Virus record (IMG/VR): IMGVR_UViG_3300042301_001108
Span: 1 to 60,005 of that record
DNA length: 60,005 nucleotides
Strand: one strand, 5' to 3'
Source of the DNA: a virus
Each line of letters starts with the position of its first letter. Position 1 is the stretch's first letter. Below are positions 20,146 through 29,096 of this stretch, one piece after another. The notes beneath the pieces were generated by a model that was not told the origin of the DNA, made no database searches, and saw nothing but the letters and a program-made list of their open reading frames with translations. The position numbers and the translations under genes are program-made.

Positions 20146-22196
20146 TACTTAGCTCTCTTATCTGGAATCTTAATTTCACAGTAGTCTGTTGTGCAGTATG
20201 CTTCTCCAGTTGCTTCTAGATTTTCTACTCCATCATAAATGGCAGAGAAGTCAATCTTTGCAATACGTCCAATGTAGTAGTCATACTCGTCTTCTGTAAT
20301 CTCTGTGTAAGGCTGCTGTGGATATACCTTGTTACCCATTGGCAAGAATGATACAGCTTTTAGCTTACCCTCGTACATATTAAGAACAGATGCTACGTGC
20401 TGCTTTTCTGTTTCCTTATCAAAAGACAGTGTTACAGACACACCATTGTCTGACCAATACTCTTGAGCTGTTGCAGCAAGAGACATTTTTTCAAACAACG
20501 ATACTTGCTTTTCGCTACGCTTCTGTCCAGACTTAATTGGGAAATATACAACTGTGGTGTTTGCTGACACTAGGTCATCTTCACACTTGTATCCAGCTGC
20601 CTTAAATAAGTGTAGCATTGGGTCTGTGTTTCCAAAACGGATAGCACGTAGGTAGAAAGCTCCACCTGGTCCCCAGTGAACTCCAGGTGTTGCACCCGAT
20701 AGTAGTGATACTGATCCAGATGGCTTTACGGTGGTCACACGAATTGATTCACGAACACATAGCCATTCAGAATACTGCTTGTCATAGAAACGAATCTTAC
20801 CATATCCTTCGTCCATCCATTCACGAACAGTTGGTAGACCCTTTTCATCTGCAAAAGATGCAATACCTGTTAGAGATGTTCCAATACGACGATTACGCTG
20901 CATGATTCCATTAGTCTGCTGCCAATGTGTTGGCAACAAAGTAACAGTCTTACCGTATAGATAAGCAAACTTTAAAGTCCGTAAGAAATCTTCCTTGGAC
21001 TCGTGACGGTTTAGGTGTACTTCAACTAGGGTACAAAGCTCATAAGACTCTAGTGGCTGTTCTGCACACGGATTAAAACCTACTACACGGTAGTCTGCAC
21101 CGTCTGGCTGATCTGCCAATCGTCCGTAGTTACGAGCAACATCTAGCCAAATAAATCCTGGCTCTCCATTATCTGCAATACGATCCACATACTTTGAGTA
21201 ATCCATTCCAACAGTAGCAGAAATAGAGTTATTACTCATCCATGCCCATCCTGGAGCATCTGGGTCATAGCTGTTACGCTCTGGGAATGCTTCTGCATTC
21301 TTTAGGTTTAGGAAGTCCTCATCGCCCTCTACACCCAAAGCAAGGGTAGCAGAGCGACGAACGTTTCCAGATACAACACAAGTTCCAATTAGATTAATAA
21401 TGTCTACAATAGCTCTTGAGTCTAAAGTTTCTCCAGCTCTACCGCCAATAACTTTGCTAATCTGTTCGTGCAAAGTAATTAGTGGACCAGGACCAGAAGC
21501 AGTTCCTCCAAAGCCCTTGATTGGTGCACCCAATGGTCTAATCAAAGAGTAGTCAAGCTCTTGTCTGTTTTGGTTTGGTCTCAAGAATGAATTAAGAAGT
21601 AGTCTTGTAGCCTCTACCCAGCCTTCACGAGTATCTGGGATTTCATAAACTACCTTTGGTTCAATTGGTTCGTGGATTGGTAGAGCCTTATCTTGTCCAA
21701 GGGTATCAAAGCCAACACCAATACCAAGCATAAGAGCATCCATTACCCAAGCAAACAAAGCTCCTGGATCATTCTTATCTAAATCTTTTGTAGATACAAC
21801 AGCACAGTTCTGTAGTGCTGCAGAGTTACGCTTCTCCATTGTTAGTGGCGTTCCAAATGTCCACATTCCACGTCCTGGTGGTGTCCACTTTAGGTTAAAC
21901 ATGCGGTCAAAAGCCTCTTGTGCAGACTTCTGTGCCTTATAGTCATTCCACGGTAAACGGTTGTCCTTAGCATGATTCTTCTGGACAGAGTACATACCCT
22001 CAATAACTCTCTTACAAACTTCATACCAGCGTTCTTTGGTTCCATCTTCTTTGATACGAGAATAGGTTCTGGCAAAAGTAATTTCTCCAATGGAGTTTTC
22101 TCCTGCGTCTCTGAAACCAAATGGTGCCTCTACAGTAGTGTATTTTTCAACGAAATCTACTGGAAGTCTAAATGAGAAAAAATCTGACATAAGCAT
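20145..22196 (-). CDS. nrdJ: Class II (adenosylcobalamin-dependent) ribonucleoside-triphosphate reductase
   Basis: 683 residues, size and order of the monomeric RTPR type. LQNCAVVSTKDL carries one active Cys, FNPCAEQPLESYELC the N-x-C-x-E radical site, and the C-terminus EAYCTTDYCEIKIP the redox pair that thioredoxin would reduce. It makes dNTPs from NTPs with B12, needing no oxygen or small subunit. The host must supply or import cobalamin. ATG 22196 and 22190 both possible; AGAAAGG lies upstream. Promoter TTGCTT-17-TATAAT. Confidence 0.93.
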   Translation of the reverse strand: MLMSDFFSFRLPVDFVEKYTTVEAPFGFRDAGENSIGEITFARTYSRIKEDGTKERWYEVCKRVIEGMYSVQKNHAKDNRLPWNDYKAQKSAQEAFDRMFNLKWTPPGRGMWTFGTPLTMEKRNSAALQNCAVVSTKDLDKNDPGALFAWVMDALMLGIGVGFDTLGQDKALPIHEPIEPKVVYEIPDTREGWVEATRLLLNSFLRPNQNRQELDYSLIRPLGAPIKGFGGTASGPGPLITLHEQISKVIGGRAGETLDSRAIVDIINLIGTCVVSGNVRRSATLALGVEGDEDFLNLKNAEAFPERNSYDPDAPGWAWMSNNSISATVGMDYSKYVDRIADNGEPGFIWLDVARNYGRLADQPDGADYRVVGFNPCAEQPLESYELCTLVEVHLNRHESKEDFLRTLKFAYLYGKTVTLLPTHWQQTNGIMQRNRRIGTSLTGIASFADEKGLPTVREWMDEGYGKIRFYDKQYSEWLCVRESIRVTTVKPSGSVSLLSGATPGVHWGPGGAFYLRAIRFGNTDPMLHLFKAAGYKCEDDLVSANTTVVYFPIKSGQKRSEKQVSLFEKMSLAATAQEYWSDNGVSVTLSFDKETEKQHVASVLNMYEGKLKAVSFLPMGNKVYPQQPYTEITEDEYDYYIGRIAKIDFSAIYDGVENLEATGEAYCTTDYCEIKIPDKRAK

Positions 22197-22225
22197 ATAG
22201 CCTTTCTTGATTGAGTTAGATGTAT

Positions 22226-22254
22226 ATTATAGCATAGTGTTTTTAAAAAAGCAA
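22226..22254 (-). promoter_or_regulatory. Promoter of the nrdJ-trx pair
   Basis: TTGCTT (22249-22254), 17 nt, TATAAT (22226-22231) on the minus strand; leader of about 25 nt. Confidence 0.7.
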
Positions 22255-22261
22255 AACACTA
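22235..22261 (-). terminator. Possible hairpin between terminase and nrdJ
   Basis: TAGTGTTTT...AAAACACTA, a 9-bp stem with an 9-nt T-rich loop, between the terminase stop (22318) and nrdJ. No U-run follows, and it overlaps the nrdJ -35 box, so it may be regulatory rather than a terminator. Confidence 0.4.
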
Positions 22262-22317
22262 CTTAAAGCTTTGGTTTAGAGTTTTACAAAAAGTAAATCT
22301 ATTTATGTAAATTTTGT

Positions 22318-24111
22318 TTAGATTAAGTTGAACTGATCTAAAAAGTTACGCACATCATTTGGCATTTCTTCTTTTCTATTTGACTCTAACAAATCTTGAC
22401 GTTCTTTGTTTATCATTTTTGTAGCATCAGACCAAGTGTGAACTTCTACCTCTAAATTTAAATCTCTTGGTGTGTGAGAAATAGCTCCAAAAATTGCACC
22501 ACAAACAGCATCAGCTAAGTCCTTAGAACTTTTTCTTGGGTGGTCAACTCTATTACCCTTCATAATTTTAAGCTCTGTAAGTTCTTCAAATAACAAATCA
22601 ATCATTGGCATTGCTACACGATCTTCATAAATAAGCATAGCCATATCTTCATAATGTTTCTTTGCTACTGATACTGTTTCAGTTCTAATGCCCACAGACT
22701 TTAGCTCATTCTGTATATCAAAAGATTGCCAACGGTCAAAGCTAACCATTCCAAGATCAAAGCCTTGTCTTCTGAGGTTTTGAATCCACTGTTTAACTTC
22801 TGAAAGGTTTACTGGACCTTCCTTCTTTGGCTCCCACCATGCTACAGCATCTACAATTACTACTGGTACTACCTGTTCATAGTCTTTCATTACTTGAACA
22901 GATACCCACTTTTCTACGTGAGCAATTGCTACTGCACACTTGTCATGCTTTTGTGCAAGGTCAGCATGGACATAATATTTTTTGTTTGGATCTGGCTTAA
23001 AGGTTTCATCAAATCTTTTAAACTGATCTATTGGATTACGAATAGTCATTGCACCCTGGACTTTCTCACGCTGCTTAAAGAATGCATCAGAAGAGAAGCT
23101 TGGGACACAAGCAAATCTTTGCATAGCATCTCCAAGATCAGTATAAAAAGCTAGCTTAAAGTCTTCAACACTTCGTGTGGGATTTACAACCCAGGTAGGA
23201 CGCTTTAGTGCAAACATTCCAGGAAACTTATAGTTGAGAATACTATCTTCTTCCCAGCTAATCTCAAAAGAGTTTCCCTCAGCTTCTTCTGGTAAATCAG
23301 GGTTCATGATAAACTTATGAGTTTTTGTTACAACATCTTTATCAGCAATTACTGCATCATATCTTTGTGATATAAAGTCTCCAGGAAATCGTGGGAAAGA
23401 TAGGAGTGCTACCTTGCCAAGATCTGGGAAACGTGAGTCTACAGAAGCACGGAATGCCTTGTAGATGTTATCTGCTGTTTTACCTTGATCATTACCAGTT
23501 CCAATCTCTTGTGCAAATCCAGAAATCTCATCAAGCACTGCAAGGATAAGGTTAAGACCCTCATGCGATTCTCGTTCAGAATGTCCTGAGTATACTGTTA
23601 TTGAATGATTGAACTCAATACTGTCTGCCTTTGCATAAAACTTTCCAGCAAACCATGGAGATCTTTCTATCTTGCTTTTGAATCCTTTGAAAAAAACGTT
23701 CTTAGCTTGCTGAGCGTTAATCGCCACGTTAATGATATCAATCGCATCGCCACTTGGCTTTCCAAAGTATCTCGCTGGGTCCTTGAGACAAAGGAGTTTA
23801 TATACGATGTAAGAACAGGCAACAGTAGAGGTAAAGTCTTTACCAGATCCTTTACCAAGCTGAAGAATAATTTCATTCTTTGTATATTTCTTGTAATATT
23901 TTTCACCCTCTACTGCTCCCATCAAGTCAATCAGATCTTCTTTTTTGTATATCTGACTCATTGCTTCAACTATATCATATTGAACTTGAGACAATGGTGG
24001 CTGTCCAAGATAGGCTTCCCCCTCAACAAATGTTTTTGCATCTACTGGTAGCTCAGCAAAATTTTCGTTTTTTAGTGCTTCAAAGAAATCATTAAACATT
24101 GTTGTGGACAA
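22318..24111 (-). CDS. terL: Terminase large subunit
   Basis: 597 residues. ATPase half: LGKGSGKD (85-92) is a Walker A variant, LILAVLDEIS (187-196) Walker B with Asp193 and catalytic Glu194. The nuclease half starts at YYVHADLAQKHDKCAVAIAH, the RNase H-fold first Asp, with DRWQSFD and a later Asp in KDLADAVCGA. It cuts and pumps DNA into the prohead. Start overlaps the small-subunit gene by 20 nt. The capsid genes are about 35 kb away. Confidence 0.92.
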   Translation of the reverse strand: MSTTMFNDFFEALKNENFAELPVDAKTFVEGEAYLGQPPLSQVQYDIVEAMSQIYKKEDLIDLMGAVEGEKYYKKYTKNEIILQLGKGSGKDFTSTVACSYIVYKLLCLKDPARYFGKPSGDAIDIINVAINAQQAKNVFFKGFKSKIERSPWFAGKFYAKADSIEFNHSITVYSGHSERESHEGLNLILAVLDEISGFAQEIGTGNDQGKTADNIYKAFRASVDSRFPDLGKVALLSFPRFPGDFISQRYDAVIADKDVVTKTHKFIMNPDLPEEAEGNSFEISWEEDSILNYKFPGMFALKRPTWVVNPTRSVEDFKLAFYTDLGDAMQRFACVPSFSSDAFFKQREKVQGAMTIRNPIDQFKRFDETFKPDPNKKYYVHADLAQKHDKCAVAIAHVEKWVSVQVMKDYEQVVPVVIVDAVAWWEPKKEGPVNLSEVKQWIQNLRRQGFDLGMVSFDRWQSFDIQNELKSVGIRTETVSVAKKHYEDMAMLIYEDRVAMPMIDLLFEELTELKIMKGNRVDHPRKSSKDLADAVCGAIFGAISHTPRDLNLEVEVHTWSDATKMINKERQDLLESNRKEEMPNDVRNFLDQFNLI

Positions 24112-24631
24112 CGGTAATTACCTCGCCTTTTCTAGCCACTTGGGATAGTCGTGACATAATCTTGTCACGTATTTCTGGATGTTCAGAAGCTACGTCTCTA
24201 AGAATATTAACTAGTATCTGTTGCTTCTCTTCAATCTCAATCATTTCTTCTGCAAGCTCTTGGTTTTCTAATAGCCCAGCCTTCTGAAGCATATCAATTC
24301 TTGTTTTTTCAATGTCCATGACTAGCTTGATGGCACCATTTTTTGCACTTAAGTTTGCTGTTGTAGTAGCATCGTCAATGACTTCGTATGCCTTGGCAAT
24401 AAGTTTGTTATAGTGTGTGTCAGCACCAACCAAAGCTTCTTTGGCACGTGCTCTAATAGCAGCATTGTCTGCAGCCATCTGCCTCCACTCTTCAATAAGT
24501 GCGACAACTCTTGTGCGTGGTAAGGCAAGCTCTTTTGAAATTTTTGTAGGGTCATTACCTTTTAGGTATTCTTCAACAACCTTGTTTACTTCATCAAGAT
24601 GTTTAACAAGTTGTTCCTCAGTCGTTGACAC
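24092..24631 (-). CDS. Terminase small subunit-like protein
   Basis: 179 residues from GTG 24631 (MSTTEEQLVKHLDE...), chosen because AGAGAG lies 6 nt before it and it overlaps the previous stop; a longer open frame upstream is not needed. DPTKISKELALPRTRVVALIEEW (about 31-53) is a helix-turn-helix. The rest is long amphipathic helices. Location directly before terL supports the call. Confidence 0.75.
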   Translation of the reverse strand: MSTTEEQLVKHLDEVNKVVEEYLKGNDPTKISKELALPRTRVVALIEEWRQMAADNAAIRARAKEALVGADTHYNKLIAKAYEVIDDATTTANLSAKNGAIKLVMDIEKTRIDMLQKAGLLENQELAEEMIEIEEKQQILVNILRDVASEHPEIRDKIMSRLSQVARKGEVITVVHNNV

Positions 24632-24908
24632 GTTTTGCTCTCTTTCCCTTTTGCGGTATACGTTTAATTCTATCAGATTTAAAGCTTCTAAGTGCCCCAA
24701 TTTGACCACGGTTTATTTCAAAGCAATCAACCCACCGAGCACCAGTCTTAGCATTAGTTGTTATTCCATGCACCTTAAACCTAGAGCCATACTCACCCTC
24801 AACCTTTACTGTGTCACCTGCATTAATAATAAAACCATTTAGCTCAAAGCTAGACTCTGTGCTAAATTCTGTTGGAGATACTGGAGCTTCTCTCCTAACT
24901 CTAACCAT
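24618..24908 (-). CDS. SH3-like hypothetical protein (DUF7246-like)
   Basis: 96 residues. GFIINAGDTVKVEGEYGSRF, KVHGITTNAKTGARWVDCFE and a basic end (KSDRIKRIP) form a small barrel, the pattern of a family common beside phage terminases in actinobacteriophages (compare DUF7246). May bind DNA or RNA. Overlaps neighbours on both sides. Confidence 0.6.
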   Translation of the reverse strand: MVRVRREAPVSPTEFSTESSFELNGFIINAGDTVKVEGEYGSRFKVHGITTNAKTGARWVDCFEINRGQIGALRSFKSDRIKRIPQKGKRAKRVND

Positions 24909-25174
24909 TATACAGATCTTTCTTTTGCAATCTTAAGCAATATGAGGTATCCCAGTAGGTCGTCAATCTCGTTATCCCCTGGCCAGTCATGACCGTTTTG
25001 TATGCGTGAAAGCTTGTCGTCAATGCGAACAAGAAGTTGCTCTACGTTGTCTGCCTTTGAAAATATTCTTGAGGGATGCAGGGCCGAATCTCCATAAGAC
25101 CTATTCTTAGAAATCAACAATTCTTTTACTTGATCTGTAACTCTTTCAATATCTTTTTCTGTTTGTATGCTCAT
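24908..25174 (-). CDS. Nucleotide-metabolism protein of DUF6378/DUF1599 type
   Basis: 88 residues. SKNRSYGDSALHPSRIFSKA, LLVRIDDKLSRIQ and a final DDLLGYLILLK match a small all-helical family related to MazG-like phosphohydrolases and often placed in phage nucleotide modules. Activity not shown. ATGA overlap with the upstream HTH gene. Confidence 0.65.
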   Translation of the reverse strand: MSIQTEKDIERVTDQVKELLISKNRSYGDSALHPSRIFSKADNVEQLLVRIDDKLSRIQNGHDWPGDNEIDDLLGYLILLKIAKERSV

Positions 25175-25326
25175 CTTCTACTCTTCCTTAATCCAAATTT
25201 TGCTAGATAAACATAGATGGTTTCTATACTTGCTCCAGACTCTTTGGCAATTTCTTCTGGAGTCTTTTTGTCCACAAGATATCTCTTACGAAGCCAGACT
25301 TCAGAGGCATATAGTTTAGCAGCCAT
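25171..25326 (-). CDS. Small helix-turn-helix protein (51 aa)
   Basis: ATG 25326, TGA 25171. After a basic helix (VWLRKRYLVDK) comes KTPEEIAKESGASIETIYVYLAKFGL, an obvious HTH of the resolvase/sigma-4 style, followed by RKSRR. Probably a DNA-binding regulator or a partner of the terminase. Overlaps the next gene by 4 nt. Confidence 0.7.
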   Translation of the reverse strand: MAAKLYASEVWLRKRYLVDKKTPEEIAKESGASIETIYVYLAKFGLRKSRR

Positions 25327-25329
25327 TTT

Positions 25330-25908
25330 TTACTTTGTCAACTTTCCCCAATTATGGATAGCCCAGTGACCAATGCCAACAGCATCAGCCACATCATTGT
25401 CAATTATTGTTTTATCATAATAAGTATTAACAAACTGTATTGTTCTAACTTTTCTAATTTCTCTTGCTCTATTTTGATACCACACTTTAGACTTGTCTGG
25501 ATACTGCTCCATCAGCTCTTTCTTTTCTAGGGTTGTAAGTTTTGGATTCCCAATAAAACTTTGCCAACTAATTGGGTTTACAGAACCAGCAATTTTAATA
25601 CCCGAAATTCCTGCTGCACCAAGAAGGCTGCCTTGAACTAAAGCTAGATCTGCTGCAGTTTTTGGGCTATTAATAAATACTGTATGCTCAATAACTATGG
25701 AGTCTATATTAAATTTTTTAAAAAACGCATAACTTTTACGAGCAGCATCTTTTACTTTTGCATAAGTATTAGCACCCTGAAAATTAATTTTTCCAAAAGC
25801 AACCAAAGAAATGTCAGAAAAAATTGCAAATGCAAGGCTGTTGGTGCTGGCATCAATACTACAAATTGTTTTTGGTTTTTGATTACTCAGTGTCATCTTG
25901 ATACTCAT
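25330..25908 (-). CDS. RuvC-like Holliday-junction resolvase
   Basis: 192 residues. Acidic catalytic set of the RNase H fold: Asp18 or Asp19 in SIDASTNSLAFA, Glu74 in IVIEHTVF, Asp172/Asp175 in NDVADAVGIGHW. These resolve branched recombination or packaging intermediates. The start ATG overlaps the zinc-finger gene by 26 nt; an in-frame ATG four codons later is possible. Confidence 0.82.
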   Translation of the reverse strand: MSIKMTLSNQKPKTICSIDASTNSLAFAIFSDISLVAFGKINFQGANTYAKVKDAARKSYAFFKKFNIDSIVIEHTVFINSPKTAADLALVQGSLLGAAGISGIKIAGSVNPISWQSFIGNPKLTTLEKKELMEQYPDKSKVWYQNRAREIRKVRTIQFVNTYYDKTIIDNDVADAVGIGHWAIHNWGKLTK

Positions 25909-26182
25909 GAAAGAACATCCTTATTTGTTTAATTTTTTTATTTACTTCTTTACTATTTATGTAGCATACTGCACAATGTGTGTGTTCATTATACAACGAC
26001 AGCCTTGTTCCACATTTACCAGCACACATTCTGACCTTATTGTTACGCTTATGTCTTCTTGTTGCTTTATGTCTTTCAGCTATCTTTTCTTTAGTTGCCT
26101 CGTCACGACATTCTGCGGAGCAATATATTTGATAAGAAACTGCTCCATAAAAATAAGTGCTGCACCAACTACATTGTTTCAA
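25883..26182 (-). CDS. Double zinc-finger protein
   Basis: 99 residues: CSWCSTYF ... YCSAECRDEA (C-x2-C...C-x3-C) then a basic helix and MCAGKCGTRLS ... HCAVCYIN (C-x3-C...C-x2-C). The first half is like the FCS/MYM-type, the second a ribbon. Similar proteins next to RuvC genes occur in actinophages; no HNH residues convincing. Confidence 0.65.
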   Translation of the reverse strand: MKQCSWCSTYFYGAVSYQIYCSAECRDEATKEKIAERHKATRRHKRNNKVRMCAGKCGTRLSLYNEHTHCAVCYINSKEVNKKIKQIRMFFHEYQDDTE

Positions 26183-26960
26183 CTAGGGCCTCCAGGGATT
26201 TAATCTTTACAGACCCTACCCCTGCGTCAGCACACACCTTTGAAATTGGACAAGTCTTACAGATCTTAGAATTTGATCTATAATTTTTTGTTGGTAAGGT
26301 TTTGTCTACCCATGCCTTACGAACATCTCTCATCCACTGGAATGCACCATCTACCCATTGTCTATAATAATCATTTACTTCAACAGGAAGAATCAGCAAG
26401 TCGTGATTATTCTTGTTTTCATAAATAAGAACTGCTTTTGCTTTCTTAAGAATTTTCATGTAAATTAGAAGCTGAATAAGGTGGCCAGTCTTTGGCTTGC
26501 CAACTTTTTTGCGGTACTCAAAACCTTCCATCGGCATAGTTTTAATTTCGCCCAGGATGTCTTCACCTTCCCAGTTAAGAATTACATCTCCAAAACCAAA
26601 GATAGGTGGATCATTGGCAATAACCTTAAACTCAGAATCAACTAAGAAACCAGGAACGTTGCCCATAGCTTCCTGAATTCTTTCGTGGGACTTGGTTCCA
26701 GCGGTCATATTTGCACCACCATAAGCGTCTGCGTTATCTTCAAACACTGCACCCTCAAATGCTAGGTACCAGTATCTTGGACACTCTCCGTGAGAGTATG
26801 CTATTGTACTGGGTGCAAACGTTTTCTTTTGTGTAAACTTGTCTACACGATTAATAGTATATCCAGAGTTAATCTTTTCAATTAGCTCTTGGTTGTTTAA
26901 AAAGGATTTCTTTTCTGCAACCTTTTTAATCATAACTTCTTGTAAAAAATTTTTAGCCAT
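26169..26960 (-). CDS. Cas4-family exonuclease
   Basis: 263 residues. Fe-S ligands Cys60 (HGECPRYWY), Cys234, Cys237 and Cys243 (CKTCPISKVC) bracket a PD-(D/E)XK core: His92, Asp125 (GFGDVIL), Glu138/Lys140 (GEIKT), QLLIYM helix. Cas4/RecB-like nucleases trim ends in recombination; here no CRISPR genes are near, so a role with RecA-like and RuvC-like is likely. Promoter at 26989 (TTGAAG-17-TATAAT). Confidence 0.88.
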   Translation of the reverse strand: MAKNFLQEVMIKKVAEKKSFLNNQELIEKINSGYTINRVDKFTQKKTFAPSTIAYSHGECPRYWYLAFEGAVFEDNADAYGGANMTAGTKSHERIQEAMGNVPGFLVDSEFKVIANDPPIFGFGDVILNWEGEDILGEIKTMPMEGFEYRKKVGKPKTGHLIQLLIYMKILKKAKAVLIYENKNNHDLLILPVEVNDYYRQWVDGAFQWMRDVRKAWVDKTLPTKNYRSNSKICKTCPISKVCADAGVGSVKIKSLEALVETM

Positions 26961-26988
26961 TATTATTTTTCTTTTCTCTTAGAGTTCT

Positions 26989-27017
26989 ATTATACACTAG
27001 CGAGTAATATACTTCAA
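26989..27017 (-). promoter_or_regulatory. Promoter of the Cas4-like gene
   Basis: TTGAAG (27012-27017), 17 nt, TATAAT (26989-26994) on the minus strand, its -35 inside the end of the preceding gene; purine-rich leader (AAGAGAAAAG). Confidence 0.65.
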
Positions 27018-27302
27018 GGCAGACACTAAACTATTTATAGATTCTGCAGCTGTGTAGTAAATGTTTTTCTTGCCACGATCTGACTTGTCCACGTTGGTCA
27101 TCCATGTAGCTTTAAAGGCCATCTTAGCTGCGATTGCTTGTAATCTTACAATCTCTACAGTTGCTACGTTTAACGGGATGTCTGGCTTAATAATTATCTT
27201 AGCAATAAAGGTTAGGGCTGTTGTAAGCTCTTCATCTTCCATATATTCGGCAATTTCTACCAAACCATTTACCATCTCTAAAGTTGTCTTATCTTGTTCC
27301 AT
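26997..27302 (-). CDS. Hypothetical protein, helical
   Basis: 101 residues; an all-helical protein with NVATVEIVRLQAIAAKMAFKA and a basic KSDRGKKN. Not recognised. It overlaps its upstream neighbour by one base. Confidence 0.6.
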   Translation of the reverse strand: MEQDKTTLEMVNGLVEIAEYMEDEELTTALTFIAKIIIKPDIPLNVATVEIVRLQAIAAKMAFKATWMTNVDKSDRGKKNIYYTAAESINSLVSALKYITR

Positions 27303-27589
27303 TATCGTTCTCCCTCTATGAGTTGTTCTAGTATTCCTAATTCAATTATAGCAAGTCTTGTCTTTGGGCTACCCTCGCCAATTACGACAATGATAGCTGG
27401 ATCTTTTCCGTTCCTGATAGCATCAGTCGTAGCCTTAGCCCAAACATCTCTATTAAGAGTAAAAGATTTACCCACTTCTTTAAAGTCAATAACAAAATCC
27501 TCCCATGAGGCATCGCCCTTTTGGTTGTTTCTGCCTGAGTTTTTGTGCTGCTTGGCACCCAGTCGTTTACTTTCTGACTTCTCGCTCAT
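27302..27589 (-). CDS. Putative endonuclease-like protein (PD-(D/E)XK resolvase type)
   Basis: 95 residues. NSGRNNQKGDASWEDFVIDFKE places a Gly-Asp and an Asp-x-Lys-Glu like the GD...(D/E)xK core of archaeal-type Holliday resolvases; KSFTLNRDVWAKATTDA and PAIIVVIGEG follow. The pattern recurs in actinophages. Catalysis not certain because the protein is short. Confidence 0.55.
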   Translation of the reverse strand: MSEKSESKRLGAKQHKNSGRNNQKGDASWEDFVIDFKEVGKSFTLNRDVWAKATTDAIRNGKDPAIIVVIGEGSPKTRLAIIELGILEQLIEGER

Positions 27590-27773
27590 AATCTTTCTTA
27601 CTCTTTTTCTTTAGACTAACCCTAGACACATGTTTATTGGAGCACTGCCATGTTAGATCAAGTGTGTCAAACCACAGTCTTAGCTGGGAAACTTCCTCTT
27701 TACATCTTTGGCATATGAATTTGCCAGGGAATGTTGAGAATGGTTTGTGGTTTTGTTCTTTAGGAGTTTGCAA
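27567..27773 (-). CDS. Small zinc-finger-like protein, TTG start
   Basis: 68 residues from TTG 27773, supported by AAGGA 5-6 nt upstream inside the end of the recA-like gene. FICQRCKEEV has CxxC and WQCSNKHVSR a Cys...His pair; the tail is basic (KKKSKKDYEREVRK). Unknown role. Confidence 0.55.
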   Translation of the reverse strand: MQTPKEQNHKPFSTFPGKFICQRCKEEVSQLRLWFDTLDLTWQCSNKHVSRVSLKKKSKKDYEREVRK

Positions 27774-28770
27774 TTTTATCCTTAATTGAATCCTGTAGCT
27801 CTAGGTCTTCACGAACACGATTTACAAAGCCATCTCTACCCTGAACCTTAGAACCATCTGGAAGGATGTACCAGGCTCCTGTACGCTCTACGATACCCAT
27901 AAGCTCTGCAGTGTCAACTAGATCTCCTATGGCGTCTACGCCCACCATGTCGCCTCTGAAGTAAAAGTCGTATTCTCCAGACTGGAAGGCAGGGGATGTC
28001 TTTGAGAATTGAACTTCCCATCGTACTTTTCTTCCAACTTTTTCCTCAATAAGCTTGTCTCCTACAGCAATCTTACCCTTGATAGCCTGATTGTCAGACT
28101 CAGAGCTAAATAGTTTAATTACTGTTGAAGAGTAAAACTTTGTAGCTTGACCACCAGTTGGTTGCTGGCTTGTATACATCGCAGAAATGTTGTTACGGCT
28201 TTGGCTAATAAGAATAAACAGGGTTGGTTTCACCTTGTTATTGGCATAGTTAAGCATCTTCCAGGCGTTGCTAAAGTCTCTGGACTCTGCACCAATCTGT
28301 TTTGTGTTTTCTAATTCTTTTAGCTCGTCAGTACCCTTTTCAAAATAAATAGCTGGCAGCAATGATGTGATTGAGTCTACAACAATTAGGTCTACTCCAG
28401 CATTCATTAGTTGGGTTCCAACCTCTACCATTTCATTAATGGTTCTAGCCTGAGAAACAATAAGGTTTTCTGTATCTACACCCAATCTTTTAGCCCAGTC
28501 TTCAGAATAAGACATCTCAGCATCAATCCAAGCACAAAGCTTTCCCTCTTTTTGTGCTAATGCAATTGTCTGTAGGCATAGGGACGACTTGGCACTTGAC
28601 TTACTACCCCAAACCAAAACCTGTCTTCCATAAGGAAAGCCGCCATTTAAAGCACGGTTTAAACCAAAGCTTGGTGTGCTTTGATAATTAGTTACAAATC
28701 CTGCACCGTTGGATAAACGTTTTCTTAGCTTTGGATCTAATGCAGCAAAGGCTTCATCAATAGTAGTCAT
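27760..28770 (-). CDS. RecA-like recombinase
   Basis: 336 residues. RecA core: SFGLNRALNGGFPYGR (34-49), P-loop GSKSSAKSS (55-63), WIDAEMSYSEDWAKRLGVD (about 76-94), IVVDSITSLLP Walker B, GGQATKFYSS loop. In the P-loop the Gly before the Lys of GxxxxGK is Ala (A-K-S). Forms filaments on ssDNA for strand exchange. Shares a base with the upstream MazG-like gene stop. Confidence 0.9.
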   Translation of the reverse strand: MTTIDEAFAALDPKLRKRLSNGAGFVTNYQSTPSFGLNRALNGGFPYGRQVLVWGSKSSAKSSLCLQTIALAQKEGKLCAWIDAEMSYSEDWAKRLGVDTENLIVSQARTINEMVEVGTQLMNAGVDLIVVDSITSLLPAIYFEKGTDELKELENTKQIGAESRDFSNAWKMLNYANNKVKPTLFILISQSRNNISAMYTSQQPTGGQATKFYSSTVIKLFSSESDNQAIKGKIAVGDKLIEEKVGRKVRWEVQFSKTSPAFQSGEYDFYFRGDMVGVDAIGDLVDTAELMGIVERTGAWYILPDGSKVQGRDGFVNRVREDLELQDSIKDKIANS

Positions 28771-29096
28771 TAAAACTTTACCCCATGTCTCTCTGGTCTT
28801 GATTTATTAAAGCTGGTTTTGTTATTTATTGCTACCTGTAGTTCTTGATCTACATAACCATTTTCAGACAACCCCTCATACAAGTCAAGAGTTCTAATAA
28901 GAATGTCAGCCATCTCGTCAGCAACCTCTTGCTTACCCTTGTCTTTACGAATAGCCTCCATTACCTCAACCACTTCTGATACAATCATCATTAGTTGTTT
29001 GGCAATAAAAATATCATCTACCTTTTCTGGCCAAAATCCTTTTTCTACTGCTGTGGCATGAATACTTTTGCCCATGTCGTCTAGCGTATTATACAT
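28770..29096 (-). CDS. MazG-like nucleotide pyrophosphohydrolase
   Basis: 108 residues. The Mg-binding pattern MIVSEVVEVMEAIRK (E-x2-E) and EVADEMADILIRTLDL (E-x3-D) define the all-alpha NTP-PPase fold. MazG-like phage enzymes cleave nucleoside triphosphates, possibly including (p)ppGpp. Overlaps the polymerase stop by 8 nt. Confidence 0.85.
   Translation of the reverse strand: MYNTLDDMGKSIHATAVEKGFWPEKVDDIFIAKQLMMIVSEVVEVMEAIRKDKGKQEVADEMADILIRTLDLYEGLSENGYVDQELQVAINNKTSFNKSRPERHGVKF

Noticed and set aside
24632-24709. Upstream extension of the terminase small subunit to 24709
   Set aside because: It would lie fully inside the preceding gene; GTG 24631 has AGAGAG at the right distance.
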